From contig CAICTM010000348.1 in NCBI GenBank assembly GCA_903772945.1, forward strand, positions 1 through 64,000: DNA of 64,000 nt. Direction: 5' to 3'. A program made the translations under genes and the position numbers. Below the pieces are notes generated by a model, which made no database searches, was not told where the DNA came from, and saw only the letters and a list, made by a program, of their open reading frames with translations. The DNA comes from Seminavis robusta. Its lineage: Eukaryota; Bacillariophyta; Bacillariophyceae; Naviculales; Naviculaceae. Positions 32,795 through 42,348 of this stretch are shown here, piece after piece; the stretch's first letter is position 1; the number at the start of each line of letters is the position of its first letter.

Positions 32795-33542
32795 CGAGTT
32801 GGATAGTTGGATAACAACAGAGCGAACAACAGACGCCAGTACCTGTGCTCAGGGCATACGGACTCTGTTGCGAACCATGCTGCCAAGAAGCACTGTTTTC
32901 ATGATGCCATTTTTTGGCTATTACTTCTCATAGGACACGGGCTATTTGGTGCTCAGGCCACTATCAAGCTCGTACAACCAAATCAACACGTCAACTGAAA
33001 CTTCTACTAAGCTCCTGGTAGTGGACTTGAAGCCACTCTTTTTCAAATGACACCCCCTTACATTCTCCGTGGACCTGATGACAAAAGAAGGCATCGGATT
33101 GGAGGCAACTCTGCCCAGGCGTATGGACGTGCAACTCCTCCGTTTTGCTGATGCTGTACCGATAAAAACTGATAATGCTACTGAGGGCCGTGTCGTTCAT
33201 TTGAGGAGTCTGCTGGCAGTTCCGCCGTGGCTGGAGCATTTGATCTCGGGATCAAAAGTGGAAGCGTCTTCTACTTGACACAATCATCCGCATCATGGCC
33301 AATCGTGCGAAAGCCATGATGTGGCCTCCCTTTAGGTACCGGTATATGAATCTACGGAACGGGACCAGTTGCCAACCTTGCTCCTGTGAGCTTCTGATCT
33401 CGGAAGCAGTTCCATAGCCGTCATCCACTACGTTACAGTCCAAAACAAAACGACTGCCTAGTACTTGATCTTAATAATAAATTGGATTGGTCTCGCTCGC
33501 AAAAACACACAAAATGGAAACCGTGATGGAGAATTGTGGCTC
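32795..33542. other. Intergenic between LRR and GTPase-Hint genes
   Basis: About 750 bp. Short frames on both strands show no motifs. It may contain a decayed end of the convergent Hint-encoding gene, but I could not see Hint residues in it. Confidence 0.4.
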
Positions 33543-34575
33543 CTACCGTACGGCAAAGTACCGAAGTCCCAGTGGTTCCTTTGGGATCTGATCCCCAATG
33601 GGCCTTTTTGGCAATGCGGAGGGAAAACATCTGCGACAGAAATCCCGTCGGATGTGCTCGGGTGACAACGTGAGTACACCGTGATCATGGACAATCTTGA
33701 GCGCCCTGACTGTCATATTGGGATGCCAGTGGAGGAATGTAGTGACAGTGGACCAGCCATCGGCAGTAGCCACCTCACTGCCAACGACAAGGTCTTTCAT
33801 CATGACGGGCCCAAGGGCTCGATCGATCACCAACGAATCAGGCGAAAAACATGAACTTGTGGCTAGGGCGATCTCGTCTCTCAGCTCCATCTTAAGTCTT
33901 TCCTCTTCAATCTTAGAGGGCACTGATATTGGGTCATTTGGTAGAGCGACAGTCCATTTTCTGAACTCTGTTCTCCACGAGCGGGGCTTCAGCCACAGCC
34001 AAAACTTCCCCCAAGAGCTCCAATCATCGTACCAGAAAAGTGGGACGCTACAAAGTTTGTGCTGGTCGCAAAGCAAGTGGGGCAGTGCCGAATATTGTAC
34101 TCTCGTCATTTGATCTGTGCACCCTGTTAGAACAACTGATAGGCGACTTGCTAGTCTTTGCCTCCCATATAACCCACCACCGAGGGTGGCAACCGCGGTA
34201 GCAAGAGCATTCCTTGTCTGGGTACTCAATCTTTTTTCGCAGGCCCTGTGAACGAACACAATGCCATGAACTCCCCCGTTTTCCCTCAGGTGAGCTAGGA
34301 TATCATCCACGAATTGTCCATCACGTCCTTCCGTATCGCCGAGGCCACGAGTATCTATTACATCAACCAGGACACCACTTCCGTTGTCGCCGAACAAGTG
34401 GCCAACACCTTCGGCCATTTCGTCCGTACAGGAAGCCATATCGTGGCCTACCACAAACTCTTCTCGACCGAGCATCGTGTTGCCGAGGGTGCTTTTACCA
34501 CCGCCGGTTACTCCAAGAACGATTATTTTCTTGAGGGGAGAGTCATGGTGTCGGAACCGGCACAACCAGCTACAG

Positions 34576-34963
34576 GAAAGTCCCGCAAATGCTGAAATCG
34601 CTGAAAGGCTAGGTAAAAGTGTTAATTTTTGTTTCAACAGTCAAGAGATTCGTTAAACAGTTAGTCAACACTTTTTCAACACTTTTTCAACACCTTTTCA
34701 ACACTTTTTCAACACTGTTGAATACAGTTCAACACTGTTTTCAACACCTGTTGAATCCAGTACTAGTAGTTTGCAGTAAAAGTGTTGAAAACATTGTACA
34801 AAAAATCAACAGTATTTTCAACAGTTGCTGAAGGAGAATCAACAGTTAATCAACACTTTTTCAACACTTAATCAACACTTTTTCAACACTTATGGTCGTT
34901 ATTCAACAGTTCAAGTTCTTTAATTAAGAGAATATCGCAGAATTCAGCTTTTGCGGGACTTTC
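34576..34963. mobile_element. 388-bp MITE-like element inside the GTPase-Hint gene
   Basis: It has imperfect terminal inverted repeats of about 28 bp, beginning GAAAGTCCCGCAAATGCTGAA on the left and ending with the near-complement on the right, flanked by CAG at 34573-34575 and 34964-34966. The interior is filled with repeats of TTTTTCAACAC and related CAACAGTT units, in both orientations. There is no coding capacity. The 3-bp duplication is the simplest reading that restores the host frame. Confidence 0.75.
34661..34913. repeat. TTTTTCAACAC tandem/subterminal repeats
   Basis: Many copies of an 11-12 bp unit CAACACTTTTT, with some inverted AGTGTTGAAAAC copies in the middle. They resemble transposase-binding subterminal repeats, as in the element at 7287. 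Confidence 0.8.
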
Positions 34964-35157
34964 CAGGCCACGACGACGAGCACATGCACACAGAGAAGAA
35001 TGCAACGCCGAGACTTCCCCCCCGGTCCAAAATAAGCTGCAAGCGTACTGATACCAGGCACGAAGGTGGGAAGTCCTGCTGGGATGCTTGATGAAGTTTG
35101 CGTCGATCCGGTAGACTGGGAATCCGTATCATCGAAGGCAGCATGATTCATCGTCAT

Positions 35158-35799
35158 CGTACGTGTATGTTGAGCTGTTTGCTAAACCAGGTGCTTGCTA
35201 AGAGACCAAAGCAGATACAGCAGCGTTGCTTTGTTTATAAAGAAAGAGATTGGTCTACAGGAAAGTCTCGATCTTTTTGGCGTTGCACAAAAGTCTGGAA
35301 GGTCAAAATCGTACCGTATGCTTCGGCCTGAATGAAGGTCTCAAAGGTCAAACAAATTTGACGGGGAATCCCACGTGAATTGACAAACTCACAAGATCAA
35401 GCCGTTGGCCGCCACAGATGACGTTGAGAACTAAACCTCTGGGAATCTGAACAAGCTCAACTGAGGTGCCCTCGTATCTTGCGGGACAAGTACTGTACCA
35501 TGAATCTTCCGATGCAATGAAGCCCGGGGCCCATTAAGGCATCGCGAGACCCTTAAAACGGATGAATCTTCAATCTGCAGTAGAGATGATATGGAGTGAG
35601 CTATCCACTCCTCATTCGCACGACCAAGAGACAGAGTACAGGCACCTTATACCGGTACTAGTACCTGGTAAGCCTCTGGATCCCATGTCAAAGTGAACAG
35701 AGGTGCGAAATAGCTATCAATGGCACTTTCCATTATCTCTGCATGCACCTCTACTGCCTGGAAGACGTCCCAGAGGCCAGCATTCGTCTGCCTGCACCT
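35158..35799. other. Intergenic, no gene seen
   Basis: No convincing gene. A short TGCACCTCTACTGC sequence occurs near 35743 and again near 35793, the second inside the adjoining gene's 3' end. Confidence 0.35.
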
Positions 35800-36828
35800 C
35801 TACTGCAGCGAATTTGTCTCCCCGACCAAAGTTTCCTTTTCGTCCCAAATTTTGTCGGCCATATCAGGAGCAAATGTTTTCATAAAGGCTTGCCACACGG
35901 ACATGTCCCAGTCTTCGTCATGTCGGTAGATTAATCCTTCTTCATCAAAGTGATAGGTGGTACTCCCGGTCCATTCTGGCAACATTGGCTTCCAGGGCAA
36001 TCGCAAGACCCCATTCATGCGCCACTGGGCCAGGATGGTGCGTTCGTCTATAATCTCCAACGACAGCAACTCGGCTTGACTTTGCCGTCTATCAAATAGC
36101 TGTGATGCGGCATTCAAGTACTTGCGCAATCCCTGTACGGGCATATCTGGATCGGGTCCATCAAACCAGCAATCATCTCGAAAGAGTGTCGTGTTGAGTT
36201 GTCCCGTAATGTAGTATCCCTTGTGGGTATCCAATTTCCAGTCGGCCCCAATGGCGGCGAGTCGTTGCTCCAAAGTTAAATGTCGCATCTTGTCTTCCGA
36301 TGAAAACTTGCTGCGATGGCCCGGCGGTGGACCAAATAGCGTCTTGTGGCGAATGACGAGAAACTTGAGGACCATGTCGACGCCATCTAGCAAATCCACA
36401 AATCGTCGTTTGAAGAAAGGACACTTTACAGCCACGGCTTTTTGATACCAAGCCTCGACTTCATGCGCACACCAGTCTTCCAAGGGTGATAAGGAGGCAG
36501 CTTGTAGTGCACTGGATGACGTCAAGGCTGGTTTGACAGATGTTGGTGCCATGGCAGCAGTCTTGTCACTTCGTTGCATTCCAAGTTGCAAAAGTGATGA
36601 CTGGGAAGTGCTTCTGATGCTTCTACGATCGTCCCATGTCTCCAAGATACTAGTACTCTGTCGTCGCCACTGGTGCAGGTATTGGAGGGGCCTCAAAGAA
36701 GTCGGGTTCCTACCAGAGGTAAAAGCAAAAGCAGCTCCAACCAAGTGCAACAGAACACCCACAGCAATCGCTTGTCTTATCGTCATCATTCGCGATATCA
36801 TCATTGTCGGTATTTGGGACGGTACCAT
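35800..36828 (-). CDS. Plastid-type DUF2358-like protein (NTF2-like fold)
   Basis: Single exon, about 342 residues. The N-terminus has a hydrophobic signal segment (I-A-V-G-V-L-L-H-L-V) followed by G-A-A-F-A-F-T-S, which resembles the A-F-A-P motif needed for diatom plastid import, then a Ser/Thr/Arg-rich transit-like stretch. The mature part has W-F-D-G-P-D-P-D-M-P, R-Y/K-Y-L and W-R-M-N-G residues typical of DUF2358/SnoaL-like proteins, which adopt an NTF2-like fold and occur in plastids. No catalytic assignment is possible. ATG 36828 was used; alternative ATGs lie 8 and 14 codons downstream. Confidence 0.75.
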   Translation of the reverse strand: MVPSQIPTMMISRMMTIRQAIAVGVLLHLVGAAFAFTSGRNPTSLRPLQYLHQWRRQSTSILETWDDRRSIRSTSQSSLLQLGMQRSDKTAAMAPTSVKPALTSSSALQAASLSPLEDWCAHEVEAWYQKAVAVKCPFFKRRFVDLLDGVDMVLKFLVIRHKTLFGPPPGHRSKFSSEDKMRHLTLEQRLAAIGADWKLDTHKGYYITGQLNTTLFRDDCWFDGPDPDMPVQGLRKYLNAASQLFDRRQSQAELLSLEIIDERTILAQWRMNGVLRLPWKPMLPEWTGSTTYHFDEEGLIYRHDEDWDMSVWQAFMKTFAPDMADKIWDEKETLVGETNSLQ

Positions 36829-37411
36829 CTATCCGGATAGAGCTCGGCTTTTACTTTGGGGGACCTGCTTCAAAGATTCAAAGCGCAAGATCCCATCGGC
36901 ATGCAGCTGGAGGGACGGCAAAGAGTGATGGGTTGATTGAAGCTGAAGGATCGGCAACATTGCATTAAGGTGCGAGTTTTGAAACGTTTCCACGCTCAAC
37001 CTTTATTTTCCACGGTACCTGGACTTCCGTGCAGTATTGCTGTTTGCGCCGACAAAACCAACGGGGCCTCACGCTACTGTACTGGTACGAAGTGTGGACC
37101 ACTCCGGGAACTGTCCTTCGGAACATGTATGTGTGTGCTACGTGATCGTGAGGGATCGGTTGAGCCTTATTCAGAGGACGCTTGGTGTTTGCAACATGAT
37201 GGTGTCAGATCCCCTCTGCTTATGTATTGGCAAACAGAAAATGATGTTTGATCCTCGGTCCTCGTTGGGGATGATCCCTACACATGCAAACAGAGCTAAA
37301 CAGATTATCTCGTTCGTCTACATTTAGGAACTAGTAGGAGTACCACACGCTCGTTTCGTCGGAACGAAAGCTCCTCAGAACAAACAAGCTTGGTAGACAT
37401 AAACTTGCAGG
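36829..37411. other. Divergent intergenic region
   Basis: 583 bp between two divergent start codons. No gene recognised; it includes CTGTACTGGTACGAAG near 37076. Confidence 0.35.
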
Positions 37412-38320
37412 ATGGAACAGCAAGCCGCCAACACCAACGACTATGGCACTGTGTGGCAATTGGTGATCCCCTTTCTTCCAGTCGATGAATCCTTCCCAAA
37501 CTTGATACTGGTCAATAAAGCATCCCGTGAAACTAGCTTGAGATTGCTCCATGAGCACTGTCAAAAGCATCATCCAATTGTGCTCTTGTTCGAAGAACGT
37601 AATAGAGAGAATTTGCATGCCTCGCTGTCCAAGGATGCCGATTCCAATTCAAGTCAAGATGATACCAACAGGAATGGTATCCACGAGCATTGGTTGACCT
37701 ACGGCCGCTATTGCTCCTTCACAATGGCACAAACACCTGGAACCATCCTTTTGAATAATTATTTCCAACCGAACAGTGTCAATCATGACTGGATTGAGGA
37801 CTATGAAGTGGCTTTGGAGATCCATGTTGCGAATGAAGGACAAGCGACAGATGATGTCGCCCTGGAAGTATTTTTCTATGACATTCAACCGCTTCGTGTC
37901 GGTTGGCACAGCCTTGAATGTGCTTTCGATCCCGACAACTATCCGGTTGCTGGCAGAGACAGTAAAAAGGGCATGGGTGCGTCAGCCCATCACAATCTAT
38001 TCCTCTATCAGAAGTCCACTGGAAAAGTGTTTACAATCTTGAAAAGATCTATGCACGGAGACAACAAGAAGTCCATTGGGTTTAGCTACAACATTCAAGG
38101 CCCTGGCATTTCCCGTCCCGGCACAAATGGTGTGTCTTTTAAGGCTATGCTTTCTGTCGCCTTGTTTCGGGACGGAAAATTCCATCAATCCCTTACTATT
38201 ACCAATCGTACTGGTGATCGTATTGATCTGGGTCCCGTCAACTTTCGATTTAGCCAGCAACCCCACAGAGGCGGGCCCCTGCGGATGCGTACACTTGAGG
38301 CATCAATCAGGCACATCTAG
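37412..38320 (+). CDS. Unknown protein with F-box-like N-terminus
   Basis: Single exon, about 302 residues. Residues 12-50 (V-W-Q-L-V-I-P-F-L-P and L-V-N-K-A-S-R) resemble an F-box-like helix pair with the usual L-x-x-V-N-K element of diatom F-box-like proteins. The rest is predicted beta-rich with no known motif. There are no membrane segments and no signal peptide. It converges with the SGNH hydrolase gene downstream. If the N-terminus is a true F-box, the product could be a ubiquitin-ligase adaptor, but this is tentative. Confidence 0.7.
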   Translation: MEQQAANTNDYGTVWQLVIPFLPVDESFPNLILVNKASRETSLRLLHEHCQKHHPIVLLFEERNRENLHASLSKDADSNSSQDDTNRNGIHEHWLTYGRYCSFTMAQTPGTILLNNYFQPNSVNHDWIEDYEVALEIHVANEGQATDDVALEVFFYDIQPLRVGWHSLECAFDPDNYPVAGRDSKKGMGASAHHNLFLYQKSTGKVFTILKRSMHGDNKKSIGFSYNIQGPGISRPGTNGVSFKAMLSVALFRDGKFHQSLTITNRTGDRIDLGPVNFRFSQQPHRGGPLRMRTLEASIRHI

Positions 38321-38847
38321 GCAGATCAGCAGCTTTGTCAACTTTTCTCCAACACAACATTTGGACACCGCAGAAGTGGCCGTGACTCGCTCATACAGCG
38401 ATATACGGTATGCCGAGAGCTGGGACGTGTCAAGTCTCCTGAACGACATATTTGTTGGAAGACCGTTGTAGTACATAAACTATGACTATATCTATCACAC
38501 ACGCAATGTGGGTTGTCTTTTGATTGCCTTTTTTTCTCGGACAATGCAACAGCCAGCCAAAAGCCGGGACGGATTGTGTAGCGCCGGTAGTGAAGTGGCA
38601 TGAGCCCTTTTGCGTCTTTGTTATGGGGCCCTTATTTCCGGATGGTAGAGCTCAAGTCGGTCCGCTCGTTGTGCCGGGAAGCCATAGAAAACGGAGACTC
38701 AAGGCAAAAGCTCTTGACTGTTATTGGCCGCTTGACTTGAGACTTGTTCGCACCATCAGTCAAGTCGAGTAGATTGTTGGTTTCAACTTGTGTGTGTATG
38801 TGTGTGAGTTTCCCACATTTGATTGGATTGCTTTGAATTGCTGTTGT
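38321..38847. other. Convergent 3' intergenic region
   Basis: No gene seen between the ends of the F-box-like and SGNH genes; short overlapping frames only. Confidence 0.4.
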
Positions 38848-40162
38848 TTACACCATCAACTCCATGACATTGGATACAATCTGTTGTTCCCACAATCGAT
38901 TTCCTTCCGTGTTGAGATGAACGTGATCGACCATCACGAGGGATTCATTGAGATGGGTGCCCTCCTCGCTGTCGGAAGTAGTAGTAACCACTAGATTGGT
39001 GGAATTGACAAATTCAACACCCGGTGTGAGTTGTGCAAAACAAGCGAGCCGTTGATTGACGGGTGCAATGACATTTTTCCAGGCATTGTCTTCCGCAAAC
39101 AAATCGTGTTCTCCTCGTGGCAGTAGTGAATTGAGTACAATGGGCGTCAATGTCTGGTGTGGGTTATCTTTGAGAATGGTTTGAGCAATATGAATAACCC
39201 CCGCTACGACGGCATCAATGGAACATCCCATTTGCAGATCGGTGGTTCCAATCATGAGCCACCAAATTTTGGGATGGAGTGATTCGGGCATTTCTCCACC
39301 CGAGGATATGCGATAGAGCAGGTTGGCAATCTATAAAACAATAGATGGAACCAAAAATAGAAAAAATGATCATGTGAGATGTCTGCCATGAATGTTCAAC
39401 ATTCTTTTGTCTCGTTTTGTCGAGTGATCTATCATCATTACTCACCTGATCTGCCGCAATCCCCATGGGCAATGCATTAATATGTCCGCCACCTCGTTTG
39501 GTCATGAGTTGTTTGGTAATGACGGCCGTGTCCTGATAATCGACGGAATGGTGTCCGTAATTGCGTCCAATCAAATGTTCGACCATGGAATCTCCGTAGA
39601 GCACCACATCGGGTTGGAGTGTGGAATAATTCTGTTGTAATAAATCGACATTCATTTGAACTACTACTTTCCATCCCGGATGAGTCGATTGCAGTTGGGG
39701 TCGCAACGGATGCAGACACTCGCACTTTTTTGTATTGGTGGATTGACAGAGGAGAGGATCCGTTTCGTTCATGGCTTCTACCCGCCAAATCAAGTCGGTG
39801 TAATAGGACGTATCGTAGCCTTGACAAGGATCATCGTCCTGACTGTCGACGGAATCGCCAAATCCATTCAAATGACCTCGATCGGTACCATCGGGAATCA
39901 CTGTGGGACGGGATTTGCCATCTTTGGATTCGTCTCGGGTCCACAGCAGACCCACCACCAAAAAGACGATCGATATCAAGGTGGCGATCACTGCTTTGCG
40001 CGTCGATTTGCTGTTGTCGCTTCCGTCGCTTGCATCAAAGTCACCACCCGCCGCCACGGACATGGGTTGCATACGACCGCCTGCCGAAAACGAAGACGGA
40101 AAGTCTCCATTCTCATCCTCGTCGTCGTCAGCGTCGTCGTGGTAAGGCTCGTGGTTGTCCAT
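38848..40162 (-). CDS. Membrane-anchored SGNH (GDSL-like) hydrolase 1
   Basis: Two exons, 39446-40162 and 38848-39330, with a 115-nt intron in phase 0 after A-A-D-Q; 399 residues. An acidic cytosolic-type N-terminus precedes one membrane helix near residue 60 (A-V-I-A-T-L-I-S-I-V-F-L-V-V-G-L-L), giving a type II topology. Block I is V-L-Y-G-D-S-M-V with the nucleophile Ser; block III-like is I-G-T-T-D; the catalytic Asp/His pair is in D-H-V-H-L-N. Block III normally reads G-x-N-D, so T-T-D is a variant. It is related to PAF-acetylhydrolase/acyl-esterase families; the substrate is unknown. A paralogue is at 51747-53187 with the intron at the same place. Shares a 289-bp divergent promoter with the 2OG oxygenase gene. 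Confidence 0.87.
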
Positions 40163-40451
40163 CTTACTTCAATCGTTCAATCTATCAATCTCTCATCAGC
40201 GATGGCGAAGGAGGAGGGAACTGGCAACAAAAAAGAAAAAGGCTTGAGTGAGAAACGCGACTGAGAGTGAATCGAATCGAATCGAATCATTCGATTCTGA
40301 TTCGATTCGAATGATTTGTTTTGATCCCAATTGACAGGCCCTCGTCGTTGGCGTCCACTCATTATTTCGGCTCTGATATTTTGAACCTTGTGTCTTTGTC
40401 GTCCATTCATTCATTGTCAGGACTACTTGTTGTGGGAGAAGCAAAAGCAAG
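40163..40451. promoter_or_regulatory. Bidirectional promoter with GAATC/GATTC repeats
   Basis: Between two divergent start codons. 40269-40316 consists of AATCGAATCG units followed by their complement GATTCGATTCG, able to form a hairpin. The same ATTCGATTCAGTCAC motif recurs near 61168 and 62565. Confidence 0.5.
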
Positions 40452-42098
40452 ATGGGCAAGAACAAACGCAAGAGGACGAACCATGCGTTGTTTCATGCCG
40501 TGAAAGCTCGAAACCAAGGAGTAGAGTCTGTCAAACCAGTGATAACGAGCCACGTTGCCACAACCACAGGCACTACTACTAGTGAAGAAATTTCCGATGC
40601 AGACTTGGCCACTACCATTCGAACGTTGGAAACGTTGGTGTCCTCTTCCTCCAACTCGATGATATTTCACAGCAAACGATTCAAAGACTTGCGACGGACG
40701 TTGCATCCGTTGGTGTTGGAACAATTGCAGAGTTACGACAAGGGCGTGGACTATCGACAGAAGGTGACGCACGCGTTGCAACACCACCAATGGTCTGATG
40801 CCTTGGCAGCACTTCAAGCGTGTCGTGATTTTCAGCAATATCCCAAACAGGGAACTGTCCAACGATGGGTCCGTGATTGCAGTGCCTTGGAGGAGGAGGG
40901 GCAGATGCCACTCTTGCAAGCCATTTTGCGATTGAGTGCCGCCGCAGGAGCGGGAGCCGGTGATGGCAACAAGCATGATCCCGGACAGGCATTGGCGGCT
41001 CATTTGGCCAATCAACCAGAAAGTAAAGACAAACTGGTCATTCTGGAAGGATGGAAGTGGTGGGATAATGATAGCAACAGCAACAGCCAGAATCATGATA
41101 CCAGCAAGGAGAAAATGGATGCAGTCAAAAAAGATGAAAAAGAAGACGAGAAAGAAAAGGAAGCAGATGAGAAGACTACCAACAAAGAAGAGAAGGAAAA
41201 AGATTCCAAGAAGGAGGCTACAGCAGACGACAATACTTCCTTGGACAATCTCAAATCTCGCATAGTCTATCGAGAAGCCGCAGCCGAACGAACACCTCCT
41301 AATCACTATGACCTCCTCTTGCATGCCCTTACCAAACCCGACAACAATTTGATTACCTGGAGTGACAACCATCCCACTACCCAGTCGCATCCTATTCCAT
41401 TTTTGCCACAACCCGCACGCGTTTTGCCCAATGTCTTGACAAGGGACGAATGTCAACAATTGCGTCGTGTCACGACTACCCTGGGCTATCGATCTGATCA
41501 TCCCGTCTCACAGGCCCACCCCACGGGGATTGATAGTTGTGAATTGATGGTCGACTCGGAATCCATTCTCAATGTGATTTGGGAACGTGTCCAACCGCAT
41601 TTGCCCGCTACACTGACCGCCCACAACAAGACAGTACAATTGTTTGGCATCAACCCGCGATGGCGTTGTTTCCGATATGGACAAGATTGTGTCTATCGAC
41701 CTCATTTGGATGGCAGTTGGCCCTTGTGTTATTTGGATGAAGAGGGAAAATACCATTGCCCCAAACAGCAGAAGCAACAATATTCAGATGCCATCAAGTC
41801 TTATCTGACCTTTTTGATTTACCTCAATGATGACTTTGAAGGCGGAGAGACGAGGTATTACTTGCCTCAAGGCGTTGCCCGTGGGATTGTGCCACGAGCA
41901 GGATCGGTGGTCGTCTTTCCACAAGGCAACCTGGCGTCGTTGATTCACGAAGGATCGCAGGTTACCAAGGGAACCAAGTACGTGGTGCGGACCGATGTCT
42001 TGTATCGACCGGCTGGCAAGGCGCAGGAGAACGGCGACAACAACAATGAAATAGAAGAAGTCGGGGAGGAGGACGGCAATGACGAACAGGAGCAGTGA
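40452..42098 (+). CDS. 2-oxoglutarate/Fe(II) dioxygenase
   Basis: Single exon, 548 residues. The C-terminal half is a prolyl-4-hydroxylase-type double-stranded beta-helix: the iron ligands are H and D in P-H-L-D-G-S-W and H in L-I-H-E-G-S, with K-Y-V-V-R-T-D carrying the basic residue for 2-oxoglutarate. N-L-x-x-D-E-C ahead of it and F-E-G-G-E-T-R-Y-Y are typical. A nuclear-like basic start (K-N-K-R-K-R) and a long Lys/Glu-rich charged segment (about residues 217-257) separate it from a helical N-terminal domain of unknown type. Substrate cannot be read. A large antisense open frame overlaps it but has no motif. Confidence 0.87.
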   Translation: MGKNKRKRTNHALFHAVKARNQGVESVKPVITSHVATTTGTTTSEEISDADLATTIRTLETLVSSSSNSMIFHSKRFKDLRRTLHPLVLEQLQSYDKGVDYRQKVTHALQHHQWSDALAALQACRDFQQYPKQGTVQRWVRDCSALEEEGQMPLLQAILRLSAAAGAGAGDGNKHDPGQALAAHLANQPESKDKLVILEGWKWWDNDSNSNSQNHDTSKEKMDAVKKDEKEDEKEKEADEKTTNKEEKEKDSKKEATADDNTSLDNLKSRIVYREAAAERTPPNHYDLLLHALTKPDNNLITWSDNHPTTQSHPIPFLPQPARVLPNVLTRDECQQLRRVTTTLGYRSDHPVSQAHPTGIDSCELMVDSESILNVIWERVQPHLPATLTAHNKTVQLFGINPRWRCFRYGQDCVYRPHLDGSWPLCYLDEEGKYHCPKQQKQQYSDAIKSYLTFLIYLNDDFEGGETRYYLPQGVARGIVPRAGSVVVFPQGNLASLIHEGSQVTKGTKYVVRTDVLYRPAGKAQENGDNNNEIEEVGEEDGNDEQEQ

Positions 42099-42348
42099 TG
42101 GACTAGCTAGGTTATATATGCTAGTGCTTATATCGTAATTCTACACAAGATGTTGTAAAAAGCCCGAGACAACTCCCATAAGCAGCTAGAGAGACTGCTG
42201 GTATTGTAGTTACGGTTATAGAATCGTCCACCTCCTTCTGATAAGTGGTACCGTAGCTATCTAGAATGATTCGATCAATGATTCTAGCGCTACTAGTTGG
42301 TTGCCTTAGCTAGAATAGCGAAGTCAGTGCAGTCAGGCCCTGTCTTTC

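Larger units (their letters stand above)
33543..35157 (-). pseudogene. AIG1-type GTPase fused to Hint domain, interrupted by repeat element
   Basis: The N-terminal part starts at ATG 35157 and is open to the inserted element (34576-34963); the GTPase-Hint part runs from 34572 to the stop at 33543. Removing the element and one CAG copy (391 bp) joins both in one frame through A-C-S-W-L-C. The GTPase shows G-V-T-G-G-G-K-S-T (P-loop), D-T-R-G (G3) and V-V-L-T-G-C-T-D. After about 65 further residues comes a Hint start, C-F-S-P-D-S-L-V, with G-S-E-V-A-T-A-D-G and T-L-S-P-E-H, like Hedgehog autoprocessing domains. The second half of Hint is not recognisable; the chain ends about 36 residues after P-E-H. 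Whether the element is spliced out is unknown, so the gene may be functional or broken. Confidence 0.65.

Noticed and set aside
34573-34966. CRISPR-like array from regularly spaced TTTTTCAACAC repeats
   Set aside because: Units are too short, irregularly spaced, in both orientations and inside an inverted-repeat element in a eukaryotic genome.
40407-41501. Long antisense open frame (364 codons) opposite the 2OG oxygenase gene
   Set aside because: The sense strand has clear catalytic motifs; the antisense product is hydrophobic and motif-less and appears to be a codon-bias shadow.
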